Assembly: GCF_013761175.1 (NCBI RefSeq) | Contig: NZ_JACDUR010000007.1 | Location: forward strand, 604,915 to 668,914 | Length of the DNA: 64,000 nucleotides | Direction of reading: 5' to 3' | Source of the DNA: Nonomuraea soli | GTDB lineage: Bacteria; Actinomycetota; Actinomycetes; Streptosporangiales; Streptosporangiaceae | Part shown: one piece after another, positions 27,439 through 35,526 of the stretch | Numbering within the stretch: position 1 is the stretch's first letter | Layout of the letters: every line of letters starts with the position of its first letter | Program-made: the position numbers and the translations under genes | The notes under the pieces: model-generated | The model's database searches: none | What the model was told of the DNA's origin: nothing | Seen by the model: only the letters and a program-made list of their open reading frames with translations

Positions 27439-27834
27439 ATGGAGTCCGCGATGGCCGGGATGGCGTACGGCATGCTGTTCGTGCTGGGCGCCGTCGTGGG
27501 CCTGGTCGGTGCGTTCAACCAGGCCTGGACGATCCAGCTCGGCCCCCTGAGCGAGGTGCCGGTGGCGGCGTGCCTGTGGGTGATCGTGGTGTTCGCGGTC
27601 ACCTTCGCGGCCGGGCGCATGATGCGCGGCAAGATGGGCGCGGCCTCGGTGGGCCTGGGCTGGCTGATCGTGTCGATGGCGTTGTCACTTCAGCCCTCGG
27701 CCGGAGACTTCGTTTTTTCCGGTACGGCCGGTCTCATCTACCTCTACGGAGGTATGGGGGCAGTAGTAGTCGCTTTCCTGTGTTCGCCTTCAACGGGCGG
27801 ATCATGGCTTTTGCGAGGAAGCGGCATACAGTAA
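27439..27834 (+). CDS. DUF6113-like membrane protein
   Basis: The 131-residue protein has four predicted membrane helices (residues ~10-30, 42-62, 70-86, 95-113). A small membrane protein directly after mshB is a recurring actinobacterial arrangement. The function is unknown, and the DUF6113 name is assigned from position and pattern only. The final 31 bases overlap the next gene if its ATG at 27804 is used. Confidence 0.65.
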   Translation: MESAMAGMAYGMLFVLGAVVGLVGAFNQAWTIQLGPLSEVPVAACLWVIVVFAVTFAAGRMMRGKMGAASVGLGWLIVSMALSLQPSAGDFVFSGTAGLIYLYGGMGAVVVAFLCSPSTGGSWLLRGSGIQ

Positions 27835-28325
27835 CCCGCGTGCGTTCGATCGTCGACTCCCGGGCCTACCGCCGTGTCGTCGGCCGATTCGCCACCGGCG
27901 TGGTCGTCGTGACCACACGGCTGGGCGACGTCGACCACGCGATGACGGTCAACTCGTTCACGTCGGTGTCCCTCGACCCCCTGCTGGTGCTGTTCTGCGC
28001 CGACCGCGGCGCCCGGTTCCACGATCTGGTCCTGGAGTCGGGGATCTGGGGCGTGTCGGTGCTGCCCGCCTCGATGGAGGACGCCTCGCGCTACTTCTCC
28101 GAGCCGGGACGGCCGGTGGCGTCGCGTCACGACCGCTGGCCGCACCACCACGGCGACACCGGCGTCACCCTGTTCGACCAGGCGCTGGCGACCCTGGAGT
28201 GCCGCAACTGGGCGGTGCACGACGGCGGCGACCACTCGATCGTGGTCGGGCAGGTCGTCTCCATGGCCACCCCGGCGGAGGCGGCCCCGCTGATCTATCA
28301 CGAGGGCCGCTACCGCACGGTGTGA
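27804..28325 (+). CDS. Flavin reductase-like domain protein
   Basis: The ~173-residue protein matches the FMN-binding split-barrel flavin reductase family: RRVVGRFATGVVVVTTR, MTVNSFTSVSLDPLLVLFCADR and a C-terminal IVVGQVVSMATPAEAAPLIYHEGRY. Such proteins supply reduced flavin to monooxygenases or act as oxidoreductases themselves. The start is unsure between ATG at 27804, inside the preceding gene, and GTG at 27840, which gives 161 residues. No partner monooxygenase is nearby. Confidence 0.85.
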   Translation: MAFARKRHTVTRVRSIVDSRAYRRVVGRFATGVVVVTTRLGDVDHAMTVNSFTSVSLDPLLVLFCADRGARFHDLVLESGIWGVSVLPASMEDASRYFSEPGRPVASRHDRWPHHHGDTGVTLFDQALATLECRNWAVHDGGDHSIVVGQVVSMATPAEAAPLIYHEGRYRTV

Positions 28326-28328
28326 GGG

Positions 28329-29312
28329 CTACTGGCCCGGCGGCGCCGGGGTCAGCGTGGGCGTCGGGGTCCCGGTGGCAGCCGTCAGCCCCTGGGCCCC
28401 GGCCGAGGGTTCCGGGGCGACGAGCACGTCACCCTTGAGCGCGCCGTTGTTCGCGCACGGGTCGGGCGAGGGGCTCGGGGTCGACCAGAGGATCTTGCCG
28501 TCGGTGCACGCCATCAGGCGCTGACCGGCCGTCGGCGCGGGCAGCGGGCTGGTCAGACACTGGAAGTACGTGCACAGCTCGGGAGCCAGGCTGGTGATCA
28601 CGGCCGTGGGCTCTGTCGTGCAGAAGTGGTAGCGGTAGGGGTTCCACGGCGCGTCGCATCCGGCGTTCGGGGGTGGCGCGGTCGTCACGGTGACGGTCGT
28701 GGTGGTGCCTCCGCTGGGCGTCTCGGTGACCGTGGCGGTGACGGTGGAGGTCGCCGTGGCCGTCGCCGTCGCGGTGATCGTGACCGTGGCCGACACGGTG
28801 ATCGTGGTGGTGGGGCCGGTCACCGACTGGGTGACGGTGGGCCCTGTCGTCACGGTGGCGGTGGCCGTCACCTTGGGCGTGGCCGTGACCGTGCGGGTGG
28901 GCCAGGGCAGCACCTTGACCGTCACCTTGGGCTTGCCGCTGAGCCGGTAGGAGCCCTTGCCGAGCTTGATGGTCTTGGTCGCGGCGCCGGTCGTCACGGG
29001 GATCGAGCTGGTGACGGTCCTGCAGGAGGAGCCCTTGCAGACCTTCTGCCTGACCGTGAAGCGGCCTGCCGCGCCGTACTTGATCGACACCTCCAGGGAG
29101 GAGACGTCCTTCTTCTTCACGACCTTGGTGACGAGGGTGTACTTCGCCGTGGTGGTCGTCGGGGTCGGGGTGGCCGAGGGCTGGGCGACCGGGAGGTAGG
29201 ACTCGCGGGGCGGTGTCGCGCTCTCGTGGGAGACCGTGGAGGTCACCAGGAGACCGCCCGCGGTGGCCAGGGCCATCGTCACTACCAGGGCCGCCAGGAT
29301 GAGGAATCGCAT
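28329..29312 (-). CDS. Secreted Thr/Val-repeat protein of unknown function
   Basis: The 327-residue protein has an N-terminal signal or anchor segment (about residues 3-25). A basic module with two cysteines follows (VRQKVCKGSSCRTV). A low-complexity Thr-Val-Ala stretch lies around residues 138-215, with alternating TVTAT-type units encoded by repetitive DNA at about 28685-28905. A C-terminal module with six cysteines and a Pro/Thr tail completes it. It is likely cell-surface or secreted. The function cannot be read. Confidence 0.7.
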   Translation of the reverse strand: MRFLILAALVVTMALATAGGLLVTSTVSHESATPPRESYLPVAQPSATPTPTTTTAKYTLVTKVVKKKDVSSLEVSIKYGAAGRFTVRQKVCKGSSCRTVTSSIPVTTGAATKTIKLGKGSYRLSGKPKVTVKVLPWPTRTVTATPKVTATATVTTGPTVTQSVTGPTTTITVSATVTITATATATATSTVTATVTETPSGGTTTTVTVTTAPPPNAGCDAPWNPYRYHFCTTEPTAVITSLAPELCTYFQCLTSPLPAPTAGQRLMACTDGKILWSTPSPSPDPCANNGALKGDVLVAPEPSAGAQGLTAATGTPTPTLTPAPPGQ

Positions 29313-29364
29313 GATCCTGCTCGGGAGGGAGATTTCAGGACGTTGGTCATTATTTACTGGTCGT

Positions 29365-29778
29365 GTGAAGAGGCGCTACCGAATCCGGCGGGTGCTGAAC
29401 CTCGTCAACCTGTCCACCCCGCTCGGGCTGCTGATCGCGAAGGTGGGCGGCGCCAGCCCGGTGCCCGGCCCGCACGGGCTCATCCTGGCCTTCGGCTACC
29501 GCTACGGCTTCCCGATCGCGGGGGCGTTCACCGTGGGCAACGTCGTGGTGACCAAGCACTCGGAGCTGTCCGAGCGCCTGATCACCCACGAGAACCGGCA
29601 CGCCAGCCAGTGGGCGTGCTGCATCGGGCTGCCGATGTTGCCGCTCTACCTGGTGGCGATGGCGGCCTCGGTGGTCATCTGCGGTGACCAGGCGTCCTAC
29701 AACCCGTTCGAACGCCTGGCCAACCTCGACGACGGCGGCTACGAGCGCAGGGTGCCCCGCTGGCGGCGCTCCCGGTAG
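29365..29778 (+). CDS. Small protein with HENRH motif, metallopeptidase-like
   Basis: The 137-residue protein is unrecognised. It contains ERLITHENRHASQWACC near residue 80, which resembles the HExxH zinc site of small metallopeptidases, followed by a hydrophobic segment (PMLPLYLVAMAASVVI). The start is GTG at 29365 with no ribosome site. The 3' end overlaps the converging membrane-protein gene by 40 nt. Peptidase activity is only a suggestion. Confidence 0.6.
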   Translation: MKRRYRIRRVLNLVNLSTPLGLLIAKVGGASPVPGPHGLILAFGYRYGFPIAGAFTVGNVVVTKHSELSERLITHENRHASQWACCIGLPMLPLYLVAMAASVVICGDQASYNPFERLANLDDGGYERRVPRWRRSR

Positions 29779-30563
29779 CTCCAGGCCAGCGCCGCGACCC
29801 CCAGCCCGCTGACCGCTCCGGCGGCCAGCACCGAGGCGGCCGATGCGCCGACCACGGTGATCTCCAGGGCGGCCAGCCCGGCCACCAGCGCCGACGCGAC
29901 GCCGTACAGGAGGGTGGCCCACCGCACGAGCCTCATCCGTACGGCCTCGGCCAGCGGCAGGGCCGCCAGCGCGGGCAGGAGCAGCACGCCGTGCATCAGG
30001 ACGGCATGCGCCGGCTTCATCGAGCCCGCCAGCGTGTAGGCCAGCCGCGGATCGCCGGTCGCGACCTCGACCATGCCACGCGCGATCATCACACCGCCGA
30101 AGGCCATCGCCAGCAACAGCGTGACAAAACCGGCCCGTACGGCAAAGCGCATGCTGGGCGAGATTTCGGGATTGCGGCGAAACGACGCCACGGTCAGCGC
30201 GATCACCACCGCGATCAGCACCCCGCCCCCGAACGCCAGGAACCGCGACACCAGCGTGTCGAACGCGGTCTCCTGGTTGAAGTGCGACGGCACCCCGCGC
30301 CACGCCTGCACGGTGATCAGCACGACCTCGACCACCGAGGCCGTGACGAAGGCGCCCAGCCACAGATCCTTGCCGCGCAGCCGGACGAACCCGGCCACCC
30401 AGGTGAGCGCCAGCACGCTCAGCCCGAACGAGATGCCGAAGGTGAAGGGCTTGCGGAAGGAGACGGGCCCGTCCCACGGCCCGCCGGTGACGGCCAGCAC
30501 GCCCAGGTGGAACAGGCCGGCCACGAGGAGCAGTGTTCCGATGGAGTACCAGAGTCGCGTCAT
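29739..30563 (-). CDS. Conserved integral membrane protein
   Basis: The 274-residue protein has about eight predicted membrane helices and little soluble sequence. RKPFTFGISFGLS follows helix 1, GSMKPAHAVLMHGVLLLPAL is a conserved-looking helix with His residues, and the C-terminal end is basic. The function is unknown. It is 57 nt downstream of the penicillin acylase gene in the same direction. The last 40 coding bases overlap the HENRH gene. Confidence 0.7.
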   Translation of the reverse strand: MTRLWYSIGTLLLVAGLFHLGVLAVTGGPWDGPVSFRKPFTFGISFGLSVLALTWVAGFVRLRGKDLWLGAFVTASVVEVVLITVQAWRGVPSHFNQETAFDTLVSRFLAFGGGVLIAVVIALTVASFRRNPEISPSMRFAVRAGFVTLLLAMAFGGVMIARGMVEVATGDPRLAYTLAGSMKPAHAVLMHGVLLLPALAALPLAEAVRMRLVRWATLLYGVASALVAGLAALEITVVGASAASVLAAGAVSGLGVAALAWSYRERRQRGTLRS

Positions 30564-30620
30564 GCCTCCAGGGTGCGCCGGGCCGCGCCTCGCGGAATCG
30601 GCCCGGCGTCCCGTCGTCGG

Positions 30621-33137
30621 CTACGACCCAGGGAGCAGTTGGAGGGTGTGCGTCGTCGCCTTCCGGATGGAGGCGGGATCGCTGAGCATCGGGAGCGTGC
30701 GGCCCTCGGTCCACAACGACGCCTGGTCCCAGTAGTTGTCGTGGAAGGCGTGGCCGGAGTTGCCGGTCAGGTTGATCCACCGGGAGTTGTCGAGGTCGGC
30801 CAGGTCGACGACCATGCGCATGGAGGCGACCGAGGTCACCTCGTAGCCCTTCTGAACGTTCCAGCCGTTGGCGTTGACGGCGTCCTTGCCGCCGGGCACG
30901 CCGAAGGGCCCGCGGTTGAACAGCCACTCGACGGGGGCGATGCCGGAGGTGCCGAAGGTCTGGTTGGTCAGCGTCAGGGTGTGCGTCTCGCCCCAGGTGC
31001 GCTCGCCCACCTCGGCGGCGGCGTCGGCCATCGCCTGGCGCAGGATGTCGTCGCGGGTCTCGACCTGGTCGGTGGCGGTGTCGTCCCAGAACGCGTCGTC
31101 GGGCCGCTCCAGCAGCGCGCGCACCACTTCGTACCAGCGGTCGCCGCCGGTGGCGCGGGCGGGCTCCGGCAGGTCGTCGTCGAACGTCAGCTTGAGCAGG
31201 TGGCGCCAGACGCCGTTGAAGAAGGCGGCGGGCTTGGAGTCGAGGGTCTGGGTGCCGTCCCAGCCTTCGAGCCGGGCCCTGGCATCGACGGCGGGACCGG
31301 CGAGGGCGACCTTCATCAGGTGGGGCGTCAGCACGGGGGCGAAGGTGTTGACGGAGTCCATCTGGATCTCCGACATCTGCTCCGGGCTGATCTTGCCCTG
31401 GCCGAGGACCTGTTCGAGGCGCTCGGCGATGCGCTGGCTGCGGTAGCCGTACGACCAGTCCTTGGTCAGCAGGGGAGCGTAGCGGCTGGGGTCGACCACG
31501 GCGTTGTTGGCGGTGACGATCACGCCTGCTGCCGGGTCGGCGAGCGTGGGCAACTGCTCGAAGGGGATGGGCTCGGGCTTCCAATCGTATTCGCCGCTCC
31601 AGCCGGGCACCGGCGCGGTGCCGTCGCCCTTGAGCCGGACCGGGATGCGGCCGGGCGCCTGGTAGCCGATCCGGCCGTCGACGTCGGCGTAGATCAGATT
31701 CTGCGCGGGCACGTCGAACTGCGAGGCCGCGACGCGGAACTCCTCCCAGTTCTGCGCCTGGTTCATGGCGAAGATCGCATCGGCGCTGGACCCGGGGGTG
31801 AGCGCGGTCCACTGCAGCGCCACCGCGTTGGCGCCCTGGCTCGGCTCGATGTCCATGACCTCTCCGACCAGCGGCCCGTGGACGGTGGAGCGCACCTCGA
31901 GCACGACCGGCTCGCCGCCCGCGACCTTGATGGTCTCGGAGCGCTTGTCGAGCTTGCGCACCTCGTTGCGGTAGAGGTAGGTGTCGCCCTCGACCTTCTC
32001 CATGAACAGGTCGGCCACGTCGGGGCCGAGGTTGGTGAAGCCCCAGGCGACGCGGTCGTTGTGGCCGATGATCACGCCGGGGACGCCGGAGAAGGAGTAG
32101 CCGGTGACGTCGTAGGAGCACGACGCCGACTTGGCGCGGCAGTGGAGCCCGGTCTGGTACCAGACGCTGGGCATCTGGGCCGACAGGTGCGGGTCGTTGG
32201 CCAGGATGGGCTTGCCGGTGGTGGTGTGCCGCCCGGAGACCACCCACGAGTTGGAGCCGATGCCGTCGCGGTCTTCGACGCTCATCAGGTTGGGCACCTT
32301 CGACAACGTCTCGGCCGCCCTGGTCAGCGACTCGGCGGCCCCGGCCGGGCCGGAGGAGGAGGGCCTGGCGGCGGTGAGGTCGGGCTCGCCGTCCTGGTCG
32401 AAACGGCCCTGGGAGACCGTGCCCTGCCCGACGATCGGGGTGTGGCGGTCGAAGGGGTAGTCGGGGAAGAGCTGCGCCACGCGGTCGGGCGGCAGCTTCG
32501 TGGCCGCCAGCGCCCGGTCGATCTCGGTCTCGAGGTTGGAGCGCAGGTCCCACGCCATCGCCTTGAGCCAGGCCACCGAGTCGGCACTGGTCCACGGCTC
32601 GGGCTGGTAGCCGGAGTTGGTGAGCTTCAGCACGGAGTATTCGAGGCTGCGGTCGGAGGCGTTGACGTTGGCCTTCATCCAGGCGTTGACGCCCTTGGCG
32701 TAGGAGTCGAGGTGGCGCCTGGTCTCCTCCTTGAGCTCGGGCAGCTCCTGCTCGGCGACCTTGCGCCAGCCCATGGTGCGGATCGCCTTGTCCTGCTCGA
32801 TGGTGGCCGGGCCGAACAGCTCCGACAGGCGGCCGGAGGTCACGTGGCGGCGGAAGTCCATCTCCCAGAAGCGGTCCTGGGCGTGCACGTAGCCCTGCGC
32901 GATGAAGAGGTCTTCCGTGGTGTCGGCGTAGATGTGGGGGATGCCCGACGCGTCGCGGTAGACGTCGACCTTGGCCGACAGTCCGGGCAGGGTCAGGCTG
33001 CCCTCCAACTGGGGGAAGGACTCGCGCACGATCCACGCCACCACGCCGGCGAGAACCAGCGCCAGTGCGAGGACGACCGTCAGCACGCGCGCCAGCCAGC
33101 GTAGGGGTCGCGGCATCCACGCAAACGGCCTCAACAT
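30621..33137 (-). CDS. Penicillin acylase-family Ntn hydrolase
   Basis: The 838-residue precursor has an N-terminal membrane or signal segment (residues ~18-36), an alpha chain with GIPHIYADTTEDLFIAQGY and AQDRFWEMD, a spacer, and a beta chain starting at about Ser295 in IGSNSWVVSGR. That Ser becomes the catalytic N-terminus after self-cleavage in this family. Substrates include penicillins, acyl-homoserine lactones and lipopeptides. The start is ATG at 33137 with GGGAGG 8 nt upstream. It is divergent from the toroid-glycosidase-like gene and probably unrelated to it. Confidence 0.9.
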   Translation of the reverse strand: MLRPFAWMPRPLRWLARVLTVVLALALVLAGVVAWIVRESFPQLEGSLTLPGLSAKVDVYRDASGIPHIYADTTEDLFIAQGYVHAQDRFWEMDFRRHVTSGRLSELFGPATIEQDKAIRTMGWRKVAEQELPELKEETRRHLDSYAKGVNAWMKANVNASDRSLEYSVLKLTNSGYQPEPWTSADSVAWLKAMAWDLRSNLETEIDRALAATKLPPDRVAQLFPDYPFDRHTPIVGQGTVSQGRFDQDGEPDLTAARPSSSGPAGAAESLTRAAETLSKVPNLMSVEDRDGIGSNSWVVSGRHTTTGKPILANDPHLSAQMPSVWYQTGLHCRAKSASCSYDVTGYSFSGVPGVIIGHNDRVAWGFTNLGPDVADLFMEKVEGDTYLYRNEVRKLDKRSETIKVAGGEPVVLEVRSTVHGPLVGEVMDIEPSQGANAVALQWTALTPGSSADAIFAMNQAQNWEEFRVAASQFDVPAQNLIYADVDGRIGYQAPGRIPVRLKGDGTAPVPGWSGEYDWKPEPIPFEQLPTLADPAAGVIVTANNAVVDPSRYAPLLTKDWSYGYRSQRIAERLEQVLGQGKISPEQMSEIQMDSVNTFAPVLTPHLMKVALAGPAVDARARLEGWDGTQTLDSKPAAFFNGVWRHLLKLTFDDDLPEPARATGGDRWYEVVRALLERPDDAFWDDTATDQVETRDDILRQAMADAAAEVGERTWGETHTLTLTNQTFGTSGIAPVEWLFNRGPFGVPGGKDAVNANGWNVQKGYEVTSVASMRMVVDLADLDNSRWINLTGNSGHAFHDNYWDQASLWTEGRTLPMLSDPASIRKATTHTLQLLPGS

Positions 33138-33236
33138 CGCCAAACCCTCCCTTGACCTGCTCTTGCACAAGTGTGGCAGCTCCGTGCCGATGCCCGAACC
33201 ACCTTCTGGTCGCGCTGTGGACAACCGAGGGACTGC

Positions 33237-33260
33237 TACGATCATGCGGAAAGCGCTTAC
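33237..33260 (+). promoter_or_regulatory. Extended -10 and LacI-type site before the toroid protein
   Basis: An extended -10 element, TGcTACGAT, ends at 33242. GAAAGCGCTTAC follows at 33249-33260, matching GAAANCGCTTAC of the sites in the polysaccharide locus at 61-64 kb. A repressor bound there would block initiation. The coding start at 33274 is 13 nt downstream, with a GGGAG ribosome site. Confidence 0.6.
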
Positions 33261-33273
33261 CGGGAGATCCTCC

Positions 33274-35526
33274 ATGAGCACCTTCGGCTCCGGCACCGCC
33301 GTCATCGACTCCGTCAGCGGAGCACCCGTGCAGTTCCTCGACCCAGAACACCCGCGGCGGCGCTACCTGCTCGACGCGGAGACGACCCCCTGGCACTCGG
33401 CCGAGCACCAGTGGGGATCGGGGCACCTCGTCACCACGGCGGGGGCACGACGGTGGCACCTGCCGGTGACCCTGGAAGCCGACGCCGTGGGCCGCAGCAG
33501 GGCCCGGTACGGCACGGCGGCAGGGGTGGAGGTGGCCGTCGAGCGGGAGTACGGGCGGCTCCTGACCGAGCGCTACACCTTCACCAACCGCACACCCGGA
33601 CCGCTCGCCATCACCGGCCTCGGCATCCAGACGCCCTTCCGTGACCTGTACGAGGACGCCGAGACCTCGCTCGCCGCCGCCGTCCACGCCCACGTGTTCA
33701 CCGGCGGGACCTGGGCGTGGGTGCTGGCCCAGCCGATGTCGGGCGACGGACGCTGCCTGGGGCTGATCGTGCGCGAGGGCGCGCTGCACGCCTACACGAT
33801 CGAGTCGCGCAACCAGAACACCTCCTCCAACGCGCGCGGCCACATCGTGCTCCACGTGACGGACCTGGCGGGCAACCCGGCGGCGTTCGGCGGGCAGGCC
33901 GCGATCCACCTGGAGGCGGGGGAGAGTTACACGCTGGCCTGGGAGCTGGGGTGGTACGACGGCGTGGAGGAGTTCCTCGCCGCCACCCGCCCACCGGCCC
34001 GCCTCCCGCGCCTGGCCGCCCCCGTGGGCACCCCGATCGAGGTCGCCACCACGGCAGCCGTGGCGGCGCCCGGGGTCGAGGTCACCACGGAAGCCGTGGC
34101 GGCGCGCGGGGTCGAAGTCACCACGGCAGCCGTGGTGTCGCCCGGGGTCGAAGTCACCACGGCAGCCGTGGCGGCGCGCGGCCCTGAGGTCGCCGGTGGC
34201 ACGGGCGTGTGCCTCAACGCCACCACTCCCGGCCTCTACCGCGTCGACATCGGCAGCGCGCGCACCGAGGTGCTGTTCCACCTTCCCGTCGACGAGCTCG
34301 TACGGCGACGCGCCGCCTACATCGTGCGCCACCACCGCCCCACCGAGAGGCCCGGCACCCTGGCCCACGCCTTCGTGCCGGTCGACACGCGAACCGGGCT
34401 CACCCAGACCGGCAACGGCTGGTCCGACTGGTCGGACGGGTCGGAGCGGATCTGCATGCCCATGCTGCTCCACCAGGCGCGCCGGCACGGCCGCCTGGCG
34501 GCGGACGTCGCGGATCCCCTGCTCGAAGGGTGGGCGGCGTTCGCGCGTGAGCACCTGCTGCTGCCCGACGCCTCACCCAGGCGCGGCTCCTCCGACACCA
34601 CGGGCGTCCGGCTCTACGACGCTCCCTGGCTGGCGCGCGCCTTCCTCGACCACCACCTCGCCTACGGGCGGCAGGAGGACCTGGAGCTGGCCGCCGCCAT
34701 CCTGGAGCGCGCCTTCGACCTCGGCATCGGCCACTTCCTGGCCATCGGCCTGCCGGAGGCCTGCCTGGCGATCGCCACCGCCCTCGACGCCGCGGACCGG
34801 GCTCCTGGCACGCCCGATGCCGCCGACCAGGCCCATGGCACGCCCGATGCCGCCGAGCGGGCTCCTGGCACGCCCGATGCCGCCGAGCGGGCTCCTGGCA
34901 CGCTCGATGCCGCGGACCGGGCGCAGGATGCGCGAGGTGCCGCTGGCCGGGCGTCCAGGGCGGAGGCGCTGCGGGAACGCCTGGTGGCCAGTGCCGAGCA
35001 CTTCGTCGCCCTCGGCGAGCGGCTGCCCGCCCACGAGGTCCACTACGAGCAGTCGATCGTCGCCCCCCTCGTCCGCCTGGTCAGCGACGCCCACACAGTC
35101 ACCGGCGATCCCCGCTTCGCCAAGGCCGCCGCCGAGCGCCTGCCCTGGCTGCTGGCCTTCGGCGGACCGCAGCCCCACGTGCGCCTGCGTCACGTCGCGA
35201 TCCGCCACTGGGACGGCTACTGGTTCGGCCACACGCGGTTGTGGGGCGACGTCTTCCCCCACCACTGGAGCACGCTGACCGCCGACGCCCTCTACCGCCT
35301 GCCGCCCGAGCTGCGCACGGAGCGCACCGACGCGGTCGCCAGGGAGATCCTGCGCGCCAACCTCGCCAACCTCCGCCCTGACGGCTCGGCCACCTGCGCG
35401 TTCGTCATGCCGTCGACGGTCGACGGCCGGCCGGCGCACCGGGAGGACCCGCTCGCCAACGACCAGGACTGGCACCTGGTGCTCTGGCTGCGCCTGGCGG
35501 ACGAGCTGGGCGTGCCGCTGGACTGA
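33274..35526 (+). CDS. Toroid glycosidase-like protein with expanding repeats
   Basis: The 750-residue protein has an N-terminal beta-rich region (residues ~1-250). A helical part follows with SDWSDGSERICMPMLLHQARR, VRLYDAPWLARAFLDHH and DWHLVLWLRLADELG, typical of (alpha/alpha)6 six-hairpin glycosidases. I cannot assign a CAZy family. Two in-frame tandem repeats lie in the linker (34033-34190) and in a helical insertion (34784-34930). There is no signal peptide. A LacI-type site in its promoter links it to the polysaccharide locus at the end of the window. It abuts the cysS stop without a gap. Confidence 0.65.
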   Translation: MSTFGSGTAVIDSVSGAPVQFLDPEHPRRRYLLDAETTPWHSAEHQWGSGHLVTTAGARRWHLPVTLEADAVGRSRARYGTAAGVEVAVEREYGRLLTERYTFTNRTPGPLAITGLGIQTPFRDLYEDAETSLAAAVHAHVFTGGTWAWVLAQPMSGDGRCLGLIVREGALHAYTIESRNQNTSSNARGHIVLHVTDLAGNPAAFGGQAAIHLEAGESYTLAWELGWYDGVEEFLAATRPPARLPRLAAPVGTPIEVATTAAVAAPGVEVTTEAVAARGVEVTTAAVVSPGVEVTTAAVAARGPEVAGGTGVCLNATTPGLYRVDIGSARTEVLFHLPVDELVRRRAAYIVRHHRPTERPGTLAHAFVPVDTRTGLTQTGNGWSDWSDGSERICMPMLLHQARRHGRLAADVADPLLEGWAAFAREHLLLPDASPRRGSSDTTGVRLYDAPWLARAFLDHHLAYGRQEDLELAAAILERAFDLGIGHFLAIGLPEACLAIATALDAADRAPGTPDAADQAHGTPDAAERAPGTPDAAERAPGTLDAADRAQDARGAAGRASRAEALRERLVASAEHFVALGERLPAHEVHYEQSIVAPLVRLVSDAHTVTGDPRFAKAAAERLPWLLAFGGPQPHVRLRHVAIRHWDGYWFGHTRLWGDVFPHHWSTLTADALYRLPPELRTERTDAVAREILRANLANLRPDGSATCAFVMPSTVDGRPAHREDPLANDQDWHLVLWLRLADELGVPLD
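34033..34190. repeat. 36-nt in-frame tandem repeat
   Basis: About four units encode GVEVTTxAVxxx (12 residues). The first copy is imperfect and the last is truncated. Each unit contains ccacggcagccgtgg or a variant. The repeat sits in the linker between the beta-rich and helical parts of the toroid protein, where length change would keep the frame. Confidence 0.8.
34784..34930. repeat. 30-nt in-frame tandem repeat
   Basis: Four consecutive 30-nt units (34801-34920), encoding variants of GTPDAAERAP, are flanked by partial copies. Units three and four differ at only a few bases, which points to recent expansion. The repeat lies between two helices of the toroid domain. Confidence 0.85.

Noticed and set aside
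27804..27840. Use of the GTG at 27840 as the sole start of the flavin reductase
   Set aside because: Neither start has a clear ribosome site. The ATG at 27804 was kept because it overlaps the upstream gene in the usual coupled way.
34050..34186. Repeated ccacggcagccgtgg as multiple operators
   Set aside because: The inverted units lie inside a coding tandem repeat with 36-nt period and keep the reading frame.
29350..34554. Very long minus-strand frame opposite several genes
   Set aside because: It spans both real minus-strand and plus-strand genes in another frame, with a low-complexity Arg/Gly/Ala translation.
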